Source: Pseudomonas fluorescens
Lineage (GTDB): Bacteria; Pseudomonadota; Gammaproteobacteria; Pseudomonadales; Pseudomonadaceae
NCBI RefSeq assembly: GCF_000967965.1
Contig: NZ_LACC01000011.1
Coordinates: 62,001-126,000, forward strand
Direction: 5' to 3'
Length of the DNA stretch: 64,000 bases
Position 1 is the first letter of the stretch, and every line of letters begins with the position of its first letter. The translations under genes were made by a program, and so were the position numbers. The notes beneath the pieces were generated by a model, which saw nothing but the letters and a program-made list of their open reading frames with translations, was not told the DNA's origin and did not search any database. Positions 25,692-35,264 of this stretch are shown here, one piece after another.

Positions 25692-26150
25692 ATGAAACAT
25701 TTACACGCAAAGTGCCTGAAAGCAGCACTGGAAGCAACGAGGTGCCAGGGCCTGCGGCAGGTAACGGGCGACCACTTTACTGCAACGATTGATGGTGCTG
25801 CCTTTAACGCCGACGACGTTCAAGGTTTTATCAGTTTTGGTGTAAAGATTGTGGTGGGAGTCATTAATGAGGGAAATAATCGGCGATATATATCCGTGGC
25901 GGCGGATGAAGATCTTGGTGACGGAGAGCATGATGTAAGTCTCGATGGAAAAGTCACCATCGGCTATATGATAGAAAATGCCGGGGAGCCGACTCTGGAA
26001 TATCCTGCGGAGTCTGGTCGAGCTCATATTTGTTGTGAAGGTAATCGGCAGGAATTCTCTGGCTCTTTCAATGTAACATTGATTGACGAATCGCCTTACA
26101 AAGAAATTGAAGCAACTTTCAAAGTGACCAATTTGCATCGCCTGGCCTGA
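25692..26150 (+). CDS. Unknown small protein, AT-rich gene
   Basis: A 152-residue protein I do not recognise. The ATG (MKHLHAKC) has AAGGA nine bases upstream, so the start is secure. There is no signal peptide or membrane segment. The N-terminal 20 residues are helical with two Cys (KCLKAALEATRC). The rest alternates short strands (FISFGVKIVVGVI, RRYISVAADED, HDVSLDGKVTIGYMI, EFSGSFNVTLIDE, IEATFKVTNLHRL), which suggests a beta-sandwich. Base composition is clearly more AT-rich than its neighbours, and the gene sits between the DUF6543 gene and the polyamine genes, flanked by duplicated DNA. Recent transfer is likely. A role with the large protein is only suggested by proximity. Confidence 0.7.
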   Translation: MKHLHAKCLKAALEATRCQGLRQVTGDHFTATIDGAAFNADDVQGFISFGVKIVVGVINEGNNRRYISVAADEDLGDGEHDVSLDGKVTIGYMIENAGEPTLEYPAESGRAHICCEGNRQEFSGSFNVTLIDESPYKEIEATFKVTNLHRLA

Positions 26151-26161
26151 GTTTGAACAAT

Positions 26162-26193
26162 AAAACCTCCTGCCAGCAACGGCAGGAGGTTTT
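26162..26193. terminator. Bidirectional intrinsic terminator
   Basis: A 13-base stem AAAACCTCCTGCC / GGCAGGAGGTTTT with loop AGCAAC lies between the convergent stops of the small gene (26150) and the polyamine-binding-protein gene (26201). It has A-rich and T-rich flanks on both strands. Confidence 0.88.
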
Positions 26194-26200
26194 TCTGATC

Positions 26201-27301
26201 TCAAGTCCCGGACTTGATCTTGGTCCAGGCCCGGGTCCGCGCACGTTCGGCATCGCGCGGCAGCGGTTGCAGGGTGTAGAGCGTGCCCATCGCCGCATCG
26301 GTCGGGTACAGGTTGGGATTGTTGCGAATCGCCGGGTCGACCAGTTCCGTGGCGTCCTTGTTCGGGTTCGGGTAGCCGACGAAGTCACTGACCGGCGCAA
26401 TCACCTGCGGCTGCAGCAGGTAGTTGATGAAGGTGTAGGCGTCTTCGGGATTTTTCGCCCCCTTCGGAATCGCCAGCATGTCGAACCAGATCGGCGCGCC
26501 TTCCTTCGGCAAACGCATGTCGACGACTACACCGTTCTTGGCTTCCTTGGCGCGGTTGGCGGCTTGCGAGAAGCTGCCGGAATAACCGACTGCGACACAG
26601 ATGTCGCCGTTGGCAATGTCGGCCATGTACTTGGACGAGTGGAAGTAGGTGATATACGGACGAATCTTCATCAGCAGTGCTTCAGCCTTGTCGTAGTCCG
26701 CAGGCTTCTTGCTGTTGGGGTCCAGGCCGAGGTGTTGCAGGGCCAGCGGCAAGATCTCCGAGGGAGAGTCGAGCAGGGCGACGCCGCACTGCTTGAGCTT
26801 GCTGATGTTCTCTTCCTTGAAGATCAGGTCCCAGCTGTCTACGGGGGCGTCGGCGCCCAAGGCGGCCTTGACCTTGTCCGGGTTGAAGCCGATGAGGATG
26901 GTCCCGTACATGTACGGCACGGCGAACTTGTTGCCCGGGTCGTTGGCCTCGATCAGCTTCATCAGCTTGGGATCGAGGTGGTTCCAGTTCGGCAGCTTGC
27001 TGCGGTCCAGGGGCTGGAATACCCCGGCTTCGATTTGCTTGGCGAGGAACACGTTGGACGGCACCACCACGTCGTAGCCGGAGTTGCCGGTCAGCAGCTT
27101 GGCCTCCAGCGCTTCGTTGGTGTCGAAGATGTCGTAGACCAGTTTGGACTGGGCGTTCTGGGCCTTGAAGTCTTCCAGGGCCTTGGGCGTGATGTAGTCG
27201 AACCAGTTGTAGACGCGCAAGGTTCGCTCTTCAGCGTGTGCAGTGCCACTGATTAGCGTGGCGCACAGGGCTGGAAAAATAAAACGCTTAAGATTTTTCA
27301 T
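26201..27301 (-). CDS. Periplasmic polyamine-binding protein (PotF/SpuD family)
   Basis: A 366-residue substrate-binding protein of the PotD/PotF/SpuD type that would bind putrescine, spermidine or acetylated polyamines in the periplasm. Residues 1-23 are a signal peptide ending in SGTAHA. The mature start RTLRVYNWFDYITPKALEDF is the family signature, and YMYGTILIGFNPDKV and GYSGSFSQAANRAKEAKNGV are ligand-pocket regions. It follows the acetylpolyamine amidohydrolase gene by 15 bases on the same strand. Permease and ATPase genes are absent here, so it must share another transporter. The same pair exists in P. aeruginosa. A fragment of this gene's end is duplicated at 25340-25417. Confidence 0.9.
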   Translation of the reverse strand: MKNLKRFIFPALCATLISGTAHAEERTLRVYNWFDYITPKALEDFKAQNAQSKLVYDIFDTNEALEAKLLTGNSGYDVVVPSNVFLAKQIEAGVFQPLDRSKLPNWNHLDPKLMKLIEANDPGNKFAVPYMYGTILIGFNPDKVKAALGADAPVDSWDLIFKEENISKLKQCGVALLDSPSEILPLALQHLGLDPNSKKPADYDKAEALLMKIRPYITYFHSSKYMADIANGDICVAVGYSGSFSQAANRAKEAKNGVVVDMRLPKEGAPIWFDMLAIPKGAKNPEDAYTFINYLLQPQVIAPVSDFVGYPNPNKDATELVDPAIRNNPNLYPTDAAMGTLYTLQPLPRDAERARTRAWTKIKSGT

Positions 27302-27316
27302 TCTTCTACTTCCTCA

Positions 27317-28345
<1,029 letters not shown>

Positions 28346-28482
28346 TTCTTGTTCTCCGCAGGGCTGATTCGGTTGCCCCCAGTGTTGCGGCGCACGGCGA
28401 ATCGGAGAACGGCAGGAAAGGCCAAAAGGGGATCGATATGGCCAAAACATTTGACCGAAATTCGCCCCTTGCTCCCGCAGGA

Positions 28483-29481
28483 TTATCCGTGTGGCCGAAA
28501 CTGGCTGGGCGCCACACCACTCCAGCGCACAAACGCATGGCGAAAACTCGCGGTCTCGCTGAAGCCCAACGCCTCGGCAATCTGATAGATCGGCAATTGA
28601 TCTTCGCAAAGCATTTGCTTGGCCTGCTCGAAGCGCAGTTCGTCGAGCAGTTCCTGATAGCTGCAACCCATGTCCTTGAGATGCCGGCGCAAGGTCCGCG
28701 CCGAACAGTTCATTTGCTCGGCCAGCCCCTCTAGCCCGGGCGCGGCATTCAATTGCGCGCTGAGCAATTGGCGGATCCGTCCCAGCCAGGCTTGGCGTCC
28801 GGTGAACTCGATATTCTGTTTGCGGCAGCGTTCGGCCATGGCTTGATGGGTGATGACATCGGCCAGTGGCAGTGGCTGGTCGAGCCAGCGCTTGTCGAAG
28901 GCGAAGGCGTTGTTCCTCGCGCTGAAGTGCACTGGGCAGTTGAAGTGTTCGGCGTAGGTCGCTTCGTAGTCGGGCGCGGCATGTTCGAAGCGTGCGCCGA
29001 GCAAGGGCAGGGAATGGCCGAGCAGATCGTCGCAGGTGACTTTCAGCGACACCAGGCAGAACTCGGCGTTGAACACCGCCATGGCCGGGCTCTCGCGGTA
29101 ATCGGCGGCGGCGAACCAGATGCGCTCGCCATCGTCTTCCAGGCTCAGTTCGAAAAGTGTTCCCAGCAGCGCCGGATAGCGCATTGCCAGACGCAAAGCG
29201 TCACCGAAGGTGGCACTGGTGAGCAGGGCGTAACCGAGCATGCCGTAGCAGGAAACGTGCATCCGCCGACCCAGTTCCAGGCCGATGTCACGCTTGAGGG
29301 CAACGGCGTTGGCACAGACCTGCATTTCCTGATTGGTGGTGATGCGCGTGTCGGCACGGTTCAGATCCGCCGCACTGATGCCGCTACCGGCCAGCAGCGC
29401 TTCGCTGGACAAGCCTTGTGCCTTGAAGGCATCGAGCACCAGGGAGACCGCGTTGAGCGTGGTGAGGTGGGAGTGGAGCAT
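28483..29481 (-). CDS. AraC-family regulator
   Basis: A 332-residue AraC/XylS regulator. Residues ~15-205 form the arabinose-binding-like N-terminal domain of the OruR/ArgR-type Pseudomonas regulators. Residues ~230-330 contain the two helix-turn-helix units (GLEGLAEQMNCSARTLRRHLKDMG and IYQIAEALGFSETASFRHAFVRWSG). It is transcribed in the same direction as aphA, 137 bases before it, so it probably controls the aphA/polyamine-binding genes. The inducer could be an acetylpolyamine, but this is not shown by the sequence. Confidence 0.87.
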   Translation of the reverse strand: MLHSHLTTLNAVSLVLDAFKAQGLSSEALLAGSGISAADLNRADTRITTNQEMQVCANAVALKRDIGLELGRRMHVSCYGMLGYALLTSATFGDALRLAMRYPALLGTLFELSLEDDGERIWFAAADYRESPAMAVFNAEFCLVSLKVTCDDLLGHSLPLLGARFEHAAPDYEATYAEHFNCPVHFSARNNAFAFDKRWLDQPLPLADVITHQAMAERCRKQNIEFTGRQAWLGRIRQLLSAQLNAAPGLEGLAEQMNCSARTLRRHLKDMGCSYQELLDELRFEQAKQMLCEDQLPIYQIAEALGFSETASFRHAFVRWSGVAPSQFRPHG

Positions 29482-29540
29482 GAGGACTTCCAGCCTTGGG
29501 ATGGCTGGAGCGCAGCAAGTTGTATGCCGGGTGATGCCCC

Positions 29541-29630
29541 CTGTGGGAGCGAGCCTGCTCGCGATAGCGATCTACCATTCACATTGATGTGACTGATCCA
29601 CCGTTATCGCGAGCAGGCTCGCTCCTACAA
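29541..29630. repeat. REP pair
   Basis: CTGTGGGAGCGAGCCTGCTC and a facing GCGAGCAGGCTCGCTCCTAC are separated by about 50 bases. They lie just past the asparaginase stop and upstream of the AraC gene. Confidence 0.85.
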
Positions 29631-29643
29631 GTGTGGTGTGGTG

Positions 29644-30648
29644 TCAGCTCAGTTCGCCGCACAGGTCGAGTTCGACAAGCCGACGGACTTCGCCCGTTTC
29701 AAGCCCCGCACCCAACAACCCATGCAATTTGCCGAACGCCGCTTCACGGGTCATGCCGCCACCGGACAACACGCCCACACCGCGCAAGCGACTGCCGGCT
29801 TCATAGACGTCCAGTTCAACCCCGCCTTCGTGGCATTGCGTGACGGCTGCCACGACCACGCCGTTGTCCCGCGCACGTGCGAGGCTGGCGAGAAACCCGG
29901 GGTTGTCGCTCGGGCCGGTGCCGCTGCCGTAGCACTCCAGCACCAGGCCCTGAATGCCGCTGTCGAGCAAACCATCCAGCACCTCGGCGCTGATGCCGGG
30001 AAACAGCGGCAGCACCGCGACGTTCGCCAATTGTTTGGGCTGGTTGTAATTCAGCTGCGACGGAACCGAAGTCGCCTTCACTCCGCCGCCATGACGCTCC
30101 AGGCGCTTGAACGGATGCCGACCAAAACTGCGCACTTTGGCGCAACGGGTCGGGTCCAGCAGTTCGCCGTGGAAGTACAGATGCACGCCCGGCGCCAGGC
30201 CCTGGCCCAGTGCAACCAGCGCACCGCCGAGGTTTTCCCAGGCGTCGCTGTCAGTGACGCCGGCCGGCAGCATCGAGCCGGTGAAGCACACGCGGGCATG
30301 CAGGCCGAGCAACTGGAAACTCATGGCGGCCGCGCTGTAGGCCAGGGTGTCGGTGCCATGCAGGATCAGCACGCTGTCGCAGCCCTGAACATCCACCGCA
30401 TCGACCACTGCTTCACGCAACTGCTGCCAGTACGTCGGCGTCATGTTGGCGCTGTCGATAAGCGGCGACATCTCGCGAAAGCGCCATTGCGGCACCACCA
30501 GTTCAGGCTGGCTGTGCAGATAGTCGCGCATTCGCGCTTCGAAGCCCGACGCCGGAGCCAGGCCGTTGGCACTGGCCTGCATGCCGATGGTGCCGCCGGT
30601 GTAGAGCACCATCACGTGCTGGGCGGCAGGGTAGGTCGACGAATTCAT
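29644..30648 (-). CDS. L-asparaginase, type I-like
   Basis: A 334-residue asparaginase that hydrolyses asparagine to aspartate and ammonia. The signature VLYTGGTIGM carries the nucleophile Thr (Thr17/Thr20 region), and VLILHGTDTLAYSAAAMSF carries the second active-site Thr-Asp. YGSGTGPSDNPGFL and TQCHEGGVEL are typical of the C-terminal domain. It has no signal peptide, so it is cytoplasmic, of the AnsA type. It lies on the same strand as and downstream of the AGCS symporter and aspartase genes, suggesting an asparagine-to-fumarate route. A REP palindrome sits in the 107-base gap to the symporter. The catalytic Thr number is approximate. Confidence 0.88.
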   Translation of the reverse strand: MNSSTYPAAQHVMVLYTGGTIGMQASANGLAPASGFEARMRDYLHSQPELVVPQWRFREMSPLIDSANMTPTYWQQLREAVVDAVDVQGCDSVLILHGTDTLAYSAAAMSFQLLGLHARVCFTGSMLPAGVTDSDAWENLGGALVALGQGLAPGVHLYFHGELLDPTRCAKVRSFGRHPFKRLERHGGGVKATSVPSQLNYNQPKQLANVAVLPLFPGISAEVLDGLLDSGIQGLVLECYGSGTGPSDNPGFLASLARARDNGVVVAAVTQCHEGGVELDVYEAGSRLRGVGVLSGGGMTREAAFGKLHGLLGAGLETGEVRRLVELDLCGELS

Positions 30649-30673
30649 GAGGATTCTCCGAAAGGAAGAGTTC

Positions 30674-30703
30674 CTGTGGGAGCGAGCAAGCTCGCTCCCA
30701 CAG
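30674..30703. repeat. Single REP palindrome
   Basis: A perfect 30-base palindrome CTGTGGGAGCGAGC / GCTCGCTCCCACAG followed by five T residues lies in the gap between the AGCS symporter and asparaginase genes. The T run is on the + strand, so it could only act as a terminator for + strand transcripts. Confidence 0.85.
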
Positions 30704-30755
30704 TTTTTCGAACTTTAACTGACGGGCGCTGGGGGCGCGCCTGTCATTTCACCTG

Positions 30756-32207
30756 TCAGCGTTGCGCTGCGGGTACACCTTGCGGCTCAACTTCAGCCTT
30801 GCCGACTGCGGCAGGCGGGTTGGCCGGCCACGCCTGGCGATCCAGGTCCAGATCCGGGAACTTGGCGGAGTCGAACACCGGAGTCTTGATGCCAGCGGCG
30901 CGCTGGTCATCGTAGTCACGCAGGATGCGCATGCCGACCTTGAACAGCAGGAACAGCGCGATCAGGTTGACGAACGCGAGCATGGTCATGGTGATGTCGG
31001 CGAAGGCAAATACGGTGCCGAGGTTTTCGATGGCGCCCCAAAAAATCAGCACCAGTACCAGCGCGCGATAGCCCATCAGTGCCTTGCGGTTTTCACCGAT
31101 CAAAAAGCGCAGGTTGCTCTCGCCCAGGTAGTAGTTGTAGAGGATCGAGGTGAACACGAACAACGCCAGGGCCACGGAGATGAACATCCGGCCCCAGTCA
31201 CCGACTACGGCGGCCAGCGAGTTCTGGGTCAGGGCAATGCCGTCGCCTTCGAAGCCCGGGGTGTAGAAGCCGGAGAGCAGGATCAGCAGCGCGGTGCAGG
31301 TGCAGATCACGAAGGTATCGAGGAACACGCTGAACGCCTGAACCACACCTTGTGCCACCGGGTGCTCGACCGCCGCGACAGCCGCCACGTTCGGCGCACT
31401 GCCCAGGCCTGCTTCGTTGGCGAACACACCACGCTTCACGCCCATGACGATGGCGCTGCCGATCAGGCCGCCGAAGGCCTGATCCAGACCGAAGGCGCTC
31501 TTGACGATGGTCATCAGCATGCCCGGCACATGGTCGAACTGCAGCACGATCACGTAGAGGGTCACGCCGATGTACACCAGGGTTTTCACCGGCACCAACA
31601 GGTCGGCGACCTTGGCGATGCGCTTGATCCCGCCGATGAACACCAGACCCAAAAGCACAGCCAGACCGATGCCGGTGTAAGTGGTGTCGAGGCCGAACGC
31701 GTTGTTCAACGAGTGCGTCACGGCGTGGGCTTGCAGGCCGTTGAAGGCGAAGCCGAACGTCACCAGCAACAGGAACGCCATCAGCATGCCCAACCAGCGT
31801 TTTTGCAAACCATGCTGGATGTAATAGGACGGGCCGCCACGGAACTGGCCTTCGGAATCGCAACGCTTGTAGAGCTGGCCGAGGGAGCATTCGAAGAAGC
31901 TGCTGGACATGCCGACCAGCGCGGTCACCCACATCCAGAACACAGCACCCGGGCCACCGAGGGTCACGGCAATGCCGACCCCGGCGATGTTGCCCGCACC
32001 GACGCGGCCGGCGAGGCTGAGCATCAGGGCCTGGAACGAACTGAGTTGCCCGGCGCTGCTTTTGAGGCTGTCGCGGAACACCGCGAACATGTGGAAGAAG
32101 TGACGCAATTGAACGAAACGCGAGCGGATCGTGAAGTAGCTACCGAGCCCGACAATGAGCACGATCAGTACTTTCCCTGAGAGGAAGTCGTTAATGACTT
32201 CGAGCAT
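30756..32207 (-). CDS. Alanine/glycine:cation symporter (AGCS family)
   Basis: A 483-residue inner-membrane symporter that imports alanine, glycine or related amino acids with Na+ or H+. The length and about ten to eleven membrane segments are normal for AGCS. Landmarks are GRVGAGNIAGVGIAVTLGGPGAVFWMWVTAL (residues ~67-97, the sodium and substrate region) and NEAGLGSAPNVAAVAAVEHP near residue 270. The frame starts MLEVINDFLSGKVLIVLIVGL. It lies between aspA and the asparaginase gene. The substrate could be aspartate or asparagine given the context, but that is inference. Confidence 0.88.
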   Translation of the reverse strand: MLEVINDFLSGKVLIVLIVGLGSYFTIRSRFVQLRHFFHMFAVFRDSLKSSAGQLSSFQALMLSLAGRVGAGNIAGVGIAVTLGGPGAVFWMWVTALVGMSSSFFECSLGQLYKRCDSEGQFRGGPSYYIQHGLQKRWLGMLMAFLLLVTFGFAFNGLQAHAVTHSLNNAFGLDTTYTGIGLAVLLGLVFIGGIKRIAKVADLLVPVKTLVYIGVTLYVIVLQFDHVPGMLMTIVKSAFGLDQAFGGLIGSAIVMGVKRGVFANEAGLGSAPNVAAVAAVEHPVAQGVVQAFSVFLDTFVICTCTALLILLSGFYTPGFEGDGIALTQNSLAAVVGDWGRMFISVALALFVFTSILYNYYLGESNLRFLIGENRKALMGYRALVLVLIFWGAIENLGTVFAFADITMTMLAFVNLIALFLLFKVGMRILRDYDDQRAAGIKTPVFDSAKFPDLDLDRQAWPANPPAAVGKAEVEPQGVPAAQR

Positions 32208-32490
32208 GGATTATTCCTCGCTGTTTTTTGTGTAGGCAAATGCTCGCCGGGCAGACACATCGAGTTACACCCCTTGGCGCACGGCACAATGGGCGGTTCG
32301 ACGTTCGTCCCGGTTTCATATCGCGGGTTTGTTATTAGTTCGGGTTTCGCATGGGTTGTGGCCTCGCTACCGACGACCGCTCATGCGAAGAGGGGCGGCA
32401 CTATACCGATGACAGTGCCGTTCGTCTGCACGGTTGTGGTGCATTCGGTGAAGCGAAGCCTTTGAAACACCTGACATTTTTTTGTCAGGC

Positions 32491-32580
32491 TCTTGTGGGA
32501 GCGAGCCTGCGCGCGATGCGGTCACCACGGTTTACAGCTACACCGCGTAATCGTTCATCGCGAGCAGGCTCGCGCCCACA
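32491..32580. repeat. REP pair between aspA and the AGCS gene
   Basis: TTGTGGGAGCGAGCCTGCGC and GCGAGCAGGCTCGCGCCCAC face each other about 50 bases apart. A small hairpin CCTGACA-T6-TGTCAGG precedes them at 32470-32489. The gap from 32208 to 32703 also holds the aspA terminator and shows no gene. Confidence 0.82.
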
Positions 32581-32606
32581 GAAGACGTTTGTCCTTTTAA
32601 ACAGTT

Positions 32607-32640
32607 AAAAAAAAGGGCCTGGAGACTAATCTCCAAGCCC
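32607..32640 (-). terminator. Intrinsic terminator of aspA
   Basis: On the minus strand a stem GGGCTTGGAG / CTCCAGGCCC with a six-base loop is followed by eight T residues, about 65 bases past the aspA stop codon. Confidence 0.88.
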
Positions 32641-32703
32641 TCAAAAGGTGAGAGGTGTCTAGTCCCTCGACCTGGTGAGCGGTGCTACAGGTAACGCGTC
32701 GGG

Positions 32704-34128
32704 TTATGCCTTCAAAGGCACCAGACGCGGAGCAATCATGTTTTCCGGGCGCAGGATGTCGGCGAGCATGGCTTCGTCGAGCAAACCTTCTTCGCGCACC
32801 AGTTCCAGCACGCCGCGGCCGCTTTCAAGGGCAAGGCCGGCGATGCGGGTGGCGTTTTTGTAGCCGATGTACGGGTTCAGTGCGGTGACCAGGCCGATCG
32901 AGTGCTCGACCAGTTCACGGCAGCGTGCTTCGTTGGCGGTGATGCCGACGATGCAGTGCTCGCGCAGCATGTCCATGGCGCGTTGCAGCAGGCGGATCGA
33001 GTCGAAGATCTTGAAAGCGATCAGCGGCTCCATCACGTTCAGTTGCAGCTGGCCGCCTTCGGCCGCGATGGTCAGGGCCAGGTCGTTACCGATGATCTGG
33101 AACGCCACCTGGTTGACCGCTTCCGGAATAACCGGGTTGACCTTGCCTGGCATGATCGAACTGCCTGGCTGACGTGCCGGCAGGTTGATCTCGTTGATGC
33201 CGGTGCGTGGGCCGCTGGACAGCAGGCGCAGGTCGTTGCAGATCTTCGACAGCTTGACCGCGGTACGCTTGAGCATGCCGGAGAACAGCACGAAGGCGCC
33301 CATGTCGGAGGTGGCTTCGATCAGGTCGGCGGCCGGTACCAGCGGTTGACCGCTGATCACTGCCAGACGCTGAACGGCCAGGTGCTGGTAACGCGGGTCG
33401 GCGTTGATGCCGGTACCGATCGCGGTGCCGCCCAGGTTCACTTCGGTCAGCACTTCCGGAGCCAGGGTTTTCAGGCGTGCCAGGTCTTCGCCCAGGGTGG
33501 TGGCGAACGCACGGAATTCCTGACCCAGGGTCATCGGAACGGCGTCTTGCAGCTGGGTACGCCCCATCTTCAGGACGTGGTTGAATTCTTCACCCTTGGC
33601 CGCGAATGCCTGAATCAGGCTGTCGAGGCTGGCCAGCAGGGCGTCGTGACCCAGCAACAGACCCAGGCGGATAGCCGTTGGGTAGGCGTCGTTGGTCGAC
33701 TGCGCCATGTTGACGTCGTCGTTCGGGTGCAGGTACTGGTATTCGCCTTTCTGGTGGCCCATGGCCTCCAGAGCGATGTTGGCGATGACTTCGTTGGCAT
33801 TCATGTTGGTCGAAGTGCCAGCGCCGCCTTGAATCATGTCCACCACGAACTCTTCGTGGAAGTCGCCGCGGATCAAACGTGCACAGGCTTCGCTGATGGC
33901 GGCGTGCTTGGCTTCGCTCAGGTGACCCAACTCACGGTTGGCGTCTGCGGCGGCCTGTTTAACCATGGCCAGACCGACAACCAGTTTCGGGTAGTGCGAA
34001 ATCGGAACGCCCGAAAGGCGGAAGTTATTCACCGCTCGCAGGGTCTGGATACCGTAATACGCTTGAGCCGGTACTTCGAGGGCGCCAAGCAGGTCATTTT
34101 CTGTGCGGAATGATGCAGCGGAGGACAT
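32704..34128 (-). CDS. aspA: Aspartate ammonia-lyase
   Basis: Aspartase converts aspartate to fumarate and ammonia in the cytoplasm. The 474-residue protein from MSSAASFRTEND is the usual size; the frame has a further ATG four codons upstream. The fumarase/aspartase signature GSSIMPGKVNPVIPEAVNQV is around residues 320-340, and GGAGTSTNMNANEVIANIALE and GTAIGTGINADPRY are further family landmarks. Fumarase C is the alternative, but the QAYYGIQTLRAVNNF start and the context favour aspartase. It is divergent from a HypT-like regulator. Confidence 0.93.
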   Translation of the reverse strand: MSSAASFRTENDLLGALEVPAQAYYGIQTLRAVNNFRLSGVPISHYPKLVVGLAMVKQAAADANRELGHLSEAKHAAISEACARLIRGDFHEEFVVDMIQGGAGTSTNMNANEVIANIALEAMGHQKGEYQYLHPNDDVNMAQSTNDAYPTAIRLGLLLGHDALLASLDSLIQAFAAKGEEFNHVLKMGRTQLQDAVPMTLGQEFRAFATTLGEDLARLKTLAPEVLTEVNLGGTAIGTGINADPRYQHLAVQRLAVISGQPLVPAADLIEATSDMGAFVLFSGMLKRTAVKLSKICNDLRLLSSGPRTGINEINLPARQPGSSIMPGKVNPVIPEAVNQVAFQIIGNDLALTIAAEGGQLQLNVMEPLIAFKIFDSIRLLQRAMDMLREHCIVGITANEARCRELVEHSIGLVTALNPYIGYKNATRIAGLALESGRGVLELVREEGLLDEAMLADILRPENMIAPRLVPLKA

Positions 34129-34224
34129 GATAGAAATCATCTCAATATGGACCCGGTCTGTGCCGGAACGCTGCGAATGCTAGGCCTGTGGAGAATTTTG
34201 GGCCAATGCTGTTAAACACTAGGC

Positions 34225-34241
34225 TATGCATATTCGGCATA
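34225..34241. promoter_or_regulatory. Candidate LysR-type operator between aspA and the LysR gene
   Basis: TATGC-ATATTCG-GCATA is a five-base inverted repeat in the 180-base divergent region between aspA and the LysR-family gene, where a LysR operator would be expected. It has no other support. Confidence 0.4.
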
Positions 34242-34308
34242 ATGCCCGTGTGACGCCGGCTTGACGGCGAACGTGTGACCTAAATTGGTGCGTGTCCGGG
34301 AGGGCGTG

Positions 34309-35211
34309 ATGAATCTGGAAAGCAAATGGCTGGAGGACTTCAGTGCCCTGGCCGCCACCCGCAGTTTCTCCCAGGCCGCCGAGCGGCGCTTCGTGACGCA
34401 GCCGGCGTTCAGTCGGCGAATCCGCAGCCTGGAGGCGGCGCTGGGACTAACCTTGGTCAACCGTTCGCGTACGCCGGTGGAGCTGACGGCGGCAGGGCAA
34501 TTGTTTCTGGTCACCGCGCGCACCGTGGTCGAACAGCTCGGCGAAGTGCTGCGCCATCTGCATCACCTGGAAGGCGGACAGGGCGAAGTGATGCAGGTCG
34601 CTGCCGCGCACTCCCTGGCACTGGGTTTCTTTCCGCGCTGGATCGCGCAGTTGCGCAACGAGGGCCTGAACATCGCCACGCGGCTGGTGGCGACCAACGT
34701 CGGCGACGCCGTGCACGCCTTGCGCGAAGGCGGCTGCGATCTGATGTTGGCGTTCTACGACCCGGACGCGGCCATGCAGATGGACCCGGAAATCTTCCCC
34801 TCGCTGCACCTTGGCCACACCGAGATGCTGCCGGTGTGTGCCGCCGACGCCGACGGCAAACCGCTGTTCGATCTGGAAGGCGAAGGCAGCGTGCCGCTAC
34901 TGGCGTACAGCGCCGGTGCGTTTCTCGGCCGTTCGGTGAACATGCTGCTGCGTCAACGGGCGCTGCGCTTCACCACGATTTACGAAACCGCCATGGCCGA
35001 CAGCCTGAAAAGCATGGCCCTTGAAGGCCTGGGCATCGCCTGGGTGCCGCAATTGAGTGTGCGCGCCGAATTGGCGCGGGGTGAGTTGGTGGTCTGCGGC
35101 GGCCCGCAATGGCACGTGCCGCTGGAGATTCGTCTGTACCGCTGTGCGCTGGTACGCAAGGCGAACGTGCGGTTGTTGTGGCGCAAGTTGGAGGGTGGGG
35201 CGGGTGCCTAA
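34309..35211 (+). CDS. LysR-family regulator, HypT-like
   Basis: A 300-residue LysR regulator that starts at MNLESKWLEDFSALAATRSFSQAAERRF, with GGGAGG upstream. The helix-turn-helix (FVTQPAFSRRIRSLEAALG) is followed by the LysR substrate domain. The opening LESKWLEDF and VTQPAFSRRIR resemble HypT (YjiE/QseD), the hypochlorite-responsive regulator of E. coli. That enzyme's activation involves Met oxidation, and this protein has many Met residues in the sensor domain. It is divergent from aspA, which it may control. The HypT assignment is by similarity of the N-terminus only. Confidence 0.82.
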   Translation: MNLESKWLEDFSALAATRSFSQAAERRFVTQPAFSRRIRSLEAALGLTLVNRSRTPVELTAAGQLFLVTARTVVEQLGEVLRHLHHLEGGQGEVMQVAAAHSLALGFFPRWIAQLRNEGLNIATRLVATNVGDAVHALREGGCDLMLAFYDPDAAMQMDPEIFPSLHLGHTEMLPVCAADADGKPLFDLEGEGSVPLLAYSAGAFLGRSVNMLLRQRALRFTTIYETAMADSLKSMALEGLGIAWVPQLSVRAELARGELVVCGGPQWHVPLEIRLYRCALVRKANVRLLWRKLEGGAGA

Positions 35212-35264
35212 TGGTGTGCGCTGGAGCCAGTTCGCGGGCTCCAGTTTTATTACTGTCGGGTCGA

